A stretch of 17,354 bases of DNA, from assembly GCA_900548125.1 (NCBI GenBank), contig URJN01000007.1:1-17354 (forward strand), written 5' to 3'. Shown piece by piece: positions 14,224 to 17,354 of the stretch; position 1 is the first letter of the stretch, and every line of letters begins with the position of its first letter. The notes under the pieces are model-generated. The model made no database searches, had not been told where the DNA came from, and saw nothing but the letters and a program-made list of their open reading frames with translations. Origin of the DNA: an uncultured Eubacteriales bacterium. Lineage in GTDB: Bacteria; Bacillota; Clostridia; Christensenellales; Aristaeellaceae. Both the position numbers and the translations under genes were made by a program.

Positions 14224-14446
14224 CCGCGGTACCACCTAAATTCCGTGCCTACGCACGCTCAGCGGGCACAATGGTTTGATGCCCCTTCCCCTGTAACGGA
14301 GGAAATCCGGCAGACCTACACAGCGCCAGCGCGTTCAGCCTGCGGCTCCGAGGCGATCATCCCGCGCGCCCCCGCAGGAGCCTCGCACCATCGCTCCCTC
14401 GCTTAGCGTTTCCACGCGGTTTTTTCCTCTTCATCGCCGAATATGT
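14182..14446 (-). promoter_or_regulatory. T-box leader (riboswitch) of the ilvBNCD operon
   Basis: On the minus strand the leader carries the invariant T-box GGTGGTACCGCGG (TGGTACCGCGG at 14234-14224), immediately followed by an intrinsic terminator. The 5' half has Stem I features: a basal helix CGCGT/ACGCG, and a distal hairpin GGAGC-GATGGTGCGAG-GCTCC. T-boxes read the charging state of one tRNA: uncharged tRNA pairs with a specifier codon and its CCA end opens the terminator. By alignment with the usual GAAC-specifier arrangement, the specifier is probably ATC (14357-14355, isoleucine), but a CTC (leucine, 14352-14350) lies five bases on. Low isoleucine or leucine would thus raise ilv expression. 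Confidence 0.93.
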
Positions 14447-14452
14447 GTCCAT

Positions 14453-14481
14453 ATCTTATCACGCATGCCACAAGCTGTCAA
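14453..14481 (-). promoter_or_regulatory. Sigma-A promoter of the ilv operon
   Basis: On the minus strand, a perfect TTGACA (14481-14476), a 17-bp spacer and TAAGAT (14458-14453). Transcription should begin near 14446, giving a leader of roughly 290 nt that contains the whole T-box. Confidence 0.8.
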
Positions 14482-14564
14482 GCCATTTTTATCCATGTGA
14501 AGCCTGTTTATCACACCGAATCATGAAAGGATTTCATGTTAAAGGTTGACAAGTCGTTTGACAT

Positions 14565-15359
14565 TCACGTTTCATCGTGCGGCTCGCCGCTTCTGTCCAC
14601 AGCGGGCAGCGGCTCCGGTTTTTCCTGCCCCAGCGACTGCCAAGCCAAAACGCCCGCCGCAACCGACTGCGCAACCCGCCCGCGGTATTCTTCGTCCAGC
14701 AGCTTTCTTTCCTCTTTGGCGTTGGAAAGGAAGCCACATTCCACCAGCACGCTCGGCAAACCCAGCGTCAGAATATAATAATCCCCGCCGAGCGCAGTCC
14801 GCTTCTTGGGCGGTTCAAGCTGCTCGTTCATCGCCTCCTGCACAGCACCCGCCAAAAGCCGCCCCGACGGGCATCCCTCCCGATAAAACACCTGCGGACC
14901 GCTCTGGCTTCGTCCGGCGTATTCGTTCATGTGGATTGAAAGCACCATCTGCGCGCCGCCTTCCGTGATGATTGCCGCCCGACGCTGCATATCCTGGAGC
15001 TTTTTGCGAATCGTCGGGTTTTCGTCGCAGAGCGCGTAGTCGTCCGTGCGGGTCATGATGACCCGTGCGCCCTGATTTTCCAGAAGCATCCGGAGCTTTT
15101 GGGCGACATCCAGATTCAATCCTTTTTCCGGAATGCCGCTGACCCTGCCGACCGCACCGCCGTCATAACCGCCGTGTCCCGCGTCGATGGCAATCACCAT
15201 GCCGGTCAGCGGTCTGTCCGCCGGCTGCGCCGCTTCCGCGGCAGTCCGATTCGAGAATGTCTGAACGGCGTTTCCGCCCGCGCAGGCAAAAAGCATCGCC
15301 GTGCAAAGTCCGGTCAAGGACAATAAGCTCATCGTCATCACGCGCAGTTTTCCTCTCAT
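14565..15359 (-). CDS. N-acetylmuramoyl-L-alanine amidase, CwlD-like
   Basis: The 264-aa protein has an N-terminal hydrophobic segment after MRGKLR (residues about 7-26), so it is exported or membrane-anchored. An Amidase_3 domain follows, from about residue 52. All zinc and catalytic residues are visible: DAGHGGYDGG (His62), IPEKGLN (Glu78), LSIHMNEY (His143) and VLVECGFLSN (Glu207). The family cuts the bond between muramic acid and L-alanine in peptidoglycan. CwlD of spore-formers works on the spore cortex so that muramic lactam can form, which fits a genome with sigH, but a vegetative amidase is possible. The ATG at 15359 has GGAGG seven bases upstream. The frame is open to 15497, but the extra 46 residues do not look like family sequence. 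Confidence 0.9.
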   Translation of the reverse strand: MRGKLRVMTMSLLSLTGLCTAMLFACAGGNAVQTFSNRTAAEAAQPADRPLTGMVIAIDAGHGGYDGGAVGRVSGIPEKGLNLDVAQKLRMLLENQGARVIMTRTDDYALCDENPTIRKKLQDMQRRAAIITEGGAQMVLSIHMNEYAGRSQSGPQVFYREGCPSGRLLAGAVQEAMNEQLEPPKKRTALGGDYYILTLGLPSVLVECGFLSNAKEERKLLDEEYRGRVAQSVAAGVLAWQSLGQEKPEPLPAVDRSGEPHDET

Positions 15360-15520
15360 CCTTCTCCCTCCCCAGCCTTTTCCGCTTCCCCCGCCAGAGG
15401 TATGAATGAAATCCCCAAAACATGCGCACATGCCGTGATAAACTTTATAACTGACCCGACTTTTATATTCACCCAACCAGTTTTGACCCGCGCACAAAAA
15501 GTTTTCACCGGCTTTCCCAC
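15356..15520 (-). CDS. Possible small ORF upstream of the amidase (54 aa)
   Basis: A GTG at 15520 sits six bases after a good GGAGG, and the frame ends in a TGA that overlaps the amidase ATG (ATGA), the layout of a translationally coupled pair. The peptide has a basic N-terminal half and a mildly hydrophobic middle (FITACAHVLGISFIPL), ending in an acidic Gly/Glu tail. I do not recognise it. Against it: only about half of its third codon positions are G or C, far below the neighbouring left-hand genes. It also spans a DnaA-box-like sequence and may simply be leader DNA. Confidence 0.3.
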   Translation of the reverse strand: MGKPVKTFCARVKTGWVNIKVGSVIKFITACAHVLGISFIPLAGEAEKAGEGEG

Positions 15521-15652
15521 AATATTCCTCCGTTTTTCCCCATTTTTATCCACAGCGTTTTTTGTTGAATAAACAGGATTTTTGACTTTTCCACCGAGTT
15601 ATCCACTTTTTTATGTTAACTTATGCATTATACGGTTTATATTTATATTGAC
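15513..15652. other. DnaA-box-like cluster next to an AT-rich stretch
   Basis: A perfect TTATCCACA lies at 15546-15554. TTATCCACT (one mismatch to TTATNCACA) is at 15599-15607, with weaker forms TTTTCCACC at 15587-15595 and TTTCCCACA at 15513-15521, all on the plus strand. Directly beside them, 15608-15652 is very AT-rich. Such clusters mark replication origins, DnaA-controlled promoters or DnaA-titrating sites. No dnaA or dnaN gene is in view, so function is open. Confidence 0.45.
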
Positions 15653-15654
15653 CT

Positions 15655-16590
15655 TCAGGTTTCAAGGGCGCTCTTCAAAAATTCGGAGACCGTGCCGAGG
15701 TAAGCCCTTTTATCGGACATATAGCTCATTCCGTGTCCGGCGTTCGGGACTATCAGAAGCTTTTTACCCTCTGCGCGGCAGTGCCTGTGATTTTCCCTGC
15801 CCATATCGCACGGCACGAAGCGGTCGTCAGCGCCGTGGATAAACAAAACCGGGATATCGCATTTCTCCATCGCCTGCACCGCAGAATATTCTTCGATATC
15901 AAATCCGCCGAACAGCATTCCTCCCAGTCTTACAAGCGCATAGGTCGGGAAAACGGGATAATGCATTTCGCGTATCACCTTTTTAATGATTGCTTTTGGG
16001 GATGTATAGCCGCAGTCTGCCACTATGCAGGCAACATTTTTCGGAAGCCCTGAGCCTGCCGCCATAAGCACGGTGGCTGCACCCATGGACATTCCGTAAA
16101 GCGCGATCTTACAGCTGCCGCCCGCCTGCGATATAACATAATTTATCCAGGTCAGGCAGTCGTACCGCTCCTTTATTCCGAAGGTAAGGCACTTCCCCTC
16201 GCTTTTGCCGTGAGCGCGCTGATCGACAAGCAGAACATTAAAGCCCGAATCGATTCCGAATTTAAGCCCGCCGCAAAAATCTCTTTCCGCACCGCTTCTG
16301 TATCCGTGGAGCATTATAAGCCACGGAGCGTCGGCGCTTGCAATATAGCATTTCCCGAAAAGACGAAGTCCGTCATATGATGTGACAACGGCTTCCTTAT
16401 ACGGAATTTCGAGCGCATCGCTTATCATTTGCCTCGCCTCGGCGCTATAGGGTGCGTATTGCTCGGTATCGGGCATTTCAAAAAGGGCTTCTCTGCTTTG
16501 CTTCGGGACGGAAAACGCAAGCCGATAGCAAAAATACGAGGCGGCTACTGCCGCCGGAATCAAAAGAATTATTGTTAAAATCACAGGCAT
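15655..16590 (-). CDS. Alpha/beta hydrolase with N-terminal membrane anchor
   Basis: The 311-aa product starts with a strongly hydrophobic segment (residues 2-22), a likely single membrane anchor or uncleaved signal. A serine hydrolase fold follows: HGYRSG forms the oxyanion-hole region (about 95-100), GMSMG the nucleophile elbow (Ser168), HGADDRFVP the acid (Asp255/256) and GHGMSY the catalytic His286. It resembles the clostridial family of extracellular-facing esterase or peptidase-like hydrolases often just called alpha/beta hydrolase; no substrate can be named. The ATG at 16590 has GGGAG eleven bases upstream; a GTG at 16602 is an alternative. Codon usage (AGA, GGA, CTT, ATA) differs from the ilv and sigH genes. 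No terminator is evident behind it. Confidence 0.88.
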   Translation of the reverse strand: MPVILTIILLIPAAVAASYFCYRLAFSVPKQSREALFEMPDTEQYAPYSAEARQMISDALEIPYKEAVVTSYDGLRLFGKCYIASADAPWLIMLHGYRSGAERDFCGGLKFGIDSGFNVLLVDQRAHGKSEGKCLTFGIKERYDCLTWINYVISQAGGSCKIALYGMSMGAATVLMAAGSGLPKNVACIVADCGYTSPKAIIKKVIREMHYPVFPTYALVRLGGMLFGGFDIEEYSAVQAMEKCDIPVLFIHGADDRFVPCDMGRENHRHCRAEGKKLLIVPNAGHGMSYMSDKRAYLGTVSEFLKSALET

Positions 16591-16662
16591 TAAAGGCTGC
16601 ACTCCCGAAAATGAATATAAAGGAAAAGTATGGGCAAAAATACTGATAAAAGAAGGTGAATT

Positions 16663-16959
16663 ATGGAAAATAAAATGCGCCGAAATATATCAAGCGCGGC
16701 AGCGGTACTCACTGCCGCGGCGGTGATAATACTCACCGTTATAGGTCTGGCGGCGGAAAACCGCGATTACGAGCCTGCCTCCTGGGTACTTAAGGCATAC
16801 GGAAATTCCGTTGCGCTTTATAACGACGGGAAAATAAGCGATGTGTTCGGAGAAATAAGCCTTAACGAGCTGCCTGAGGAGGATGTGCGGATTTTGCGGA
16901 ACGGAATCGCATTTCCGACCAGAGACGAGGCTGTGCAGGCAATAGAGGATTATGAATAG
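16663..16959 (+). CDS. Small membrane-anchored protein, BofC C-terminal-like
   Basis: The 98-aa product starts at an ATG six bases after AAGGTG. Basic residues (KMRR) precede one membrane helix (about 10-31), then a short soluble domain that begins WVLKAYGNSVALYND and ends LPEEDVRILRNGIAFPTRD... with a terminal EDYE. From memory this pattern (extracytoplasmic beta hairpins, LPEED, NGI, acidic end) recalls the BofC C-terminal domain proteins of spore-forming Clostridia, which in Bacillus modulate the SpoIVB signal to sigma-K. The resemblance is by eye only. It is divergent from the alpha/beta hydrolase (72-bp gap) and convergent with the next gene. It shares the ATA-rich codon usage of this end of the window. 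Confidence 0.75.
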   Translation: MENKMRRNISSAAAVLTAAAVIILTVIGLAAENRDYEPASWVLKAYGNSVALYNDGKISDVFGEISLNELPEEDVRILRNGIAFPTRDEAVQAIEDYE

Positions 16960-16986
16960 GCAGGCGGAAATCCGTTCCCGTCTGCC
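16959..16986. repeat. Inverted repeat between convergent genes
   Basis: GGCAGGCGG pairs with CCGTCTGCC (9 bp, one G-U) around a 10-nt loop in the 48-bp convergent gap. No T-tract follows on either strand, so it is at best a weak or factor-assisted terminator or an mRNA-end stabiliser. Confidence 0.4.
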
Positions 16987-17007
16987 GTGCCGTATACCGC
17001 ACACAGC

Positions 17008-17354
17008 TTAAAATTCATCGGGGGTAATTCCGAGAAGCAGAAGAGCCGCAGCAGCTGCCGCAACCGCAAACGGACTGCGGCTGTGCGTCAGCCTTATACG
17101 AAATTCCGCAGGCTCTCTGTCGCGCCCGTAAATATCCGTGACAGTTCTTTGCAGCGAAACCAAGGCGGCGCTGCCGCCGACGCTTGAAAGCGTAACGGTA
17201 TTTTTTCCGTTCATTCCGCAGCTGATGACCGGAACGCAGTTTTTCATAAGTAATTTGAGAGCTTCGGAATTTGAGTCTTCACAAACACCGATGCTGCCGG
17301 GCGGAAAATCGATATTTTCCGAATATTCCGTGACGATATCAAAATCCGTTTGTC
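17008..17354 (-). CDS. C-terminal part of an unrecognised protein
   Basis: The frame is open from the right window edge (Gln-Thr-Asp-Phe-Asp-Ile...) to a TAA at 17008, giving 114 visible residues. The first ATG at 17247 is internal and has no ribosome-binding site. Visible stretches are ENIDFPPGSIGVCED, VPVISCGMNGKNTVTLSSVG and SLQRTVTDIYGRDREPAEF. It ends with an Ala-rich hydrophobic run and LLLLGITPDEF. Its layout, a small nucleotide-binding-like fold followed by an alpha-helical end, made me think of Mur-ligase-type relatives, but I cannot support a family. The frame uses the same codon preferences as the two genes before it and looks coding throughout. Confidence 0.6.
   Translation of the reverse strand, partial: QTDFDIVTEYSENIDFPPGSIGVCEDSNSEALKLLMKNCVPVISCGMNGKNTVTLSSVGGSAALVSLQRTVTDIYGRDREPAEFRIRLTHSRSPFAVAAAAAALLLLGITPDEF

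Noticed and set aside
14522..14538. CATGAAA/TTTCATG hairpin behind the amidase gene as a terminator
   Set aside because: The stem is only 7 bp, AT-rich and not followed by a T-tract on either strand.
15360..15497. N-terminal extension of the amidase to 15497
   Set aside because: The inner ATG at 15359 has the ribosome-binding site and is followed directly by a signal-like helix; the extension is unlike the family.

Overview
The window reads as a chromosomal segment of a moderately GC-rich, probably spore-forming Clostridia-type Firmicute (Oscillospiraceae/Ruminococcaceae-like). The case rests on the mrnC-thyX-rlmB-yacP-sigH gene order, a stage 0 sporulation sigma factor (SigH), a CwlD-type cortex amidase, a canonical T-box leader on the ilv operon, strong GGAGG ribosome-binding sites and a clostridial type of phosphofructokinase. 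Almost all of it is conserved metabolism and information processing. I see no phage, IS element, CRISPR array, toxin-antitoxin pair or defence system.

Layout, left to right. (1) 1-1224, plus strand: the 3' part of a membrane-anchored phosphodiester glycosidase (NAGPA-domain) gene with its own terminator. (2) 3374-1276, minus: 6-phosphofructokinase followed by a cysteine-desulfurase-family PLP enzyme; their stop and start codons overlap (ATGA), so they form an operon. (3) 5169-3640, minus: a consensus promoter, tRNA-Gly(CCC), tuf (EF-Tu) and a terminator, apparently one transcript. (4) 9064-5253, minus: promoter, mrnC, thyX, rlmB, yacP, sigH, a compact operon for RNA processing, thymidylate synthesis and sporulation control. 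RlmB carries an unusual N-terminal extension of eleven 12-residue Arg-rich repeats. (5) 14481-9127, minus: promoter, T-box leader, ilvB, ilvN, ilvC, ilvD, tandem terminators. This is the complete shared route from pyruvate (or 2-oxobutyrate) to the 2-oxo acids of valine, leucine and isoleucine, controlled by tRNA charging. (6) 15359-14565, minus: an exported CwlD-like amidase. (7) 15360-15654: a gap with DnaA-box-like sequences beside an AT-rich stretch. (8) 15655-17354: an alpha/beta hydrolase, a small membrane-anchored protein resembling the BofC C-terminal domain, and the C-terminal part of an unrecognised protein.

From about 15.65 kb rightwards the codon usage changes visibly (frequent ATA, AGA, GGA and CTT codons) compared with the strongly GC3-biased genes to the left. 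The last 1.7 kb may therefore be of different origin: a transferred segment or an assembly junction. The change coincides with the DnaA-box/AT-rich gap, and every gene from 15359 down to 1276 points away from that gap. This makes it the most interesting place in the window. The other outstanding features are the repeat-expanded RlmB tail and the tRNA-Gly/tuf transcript.
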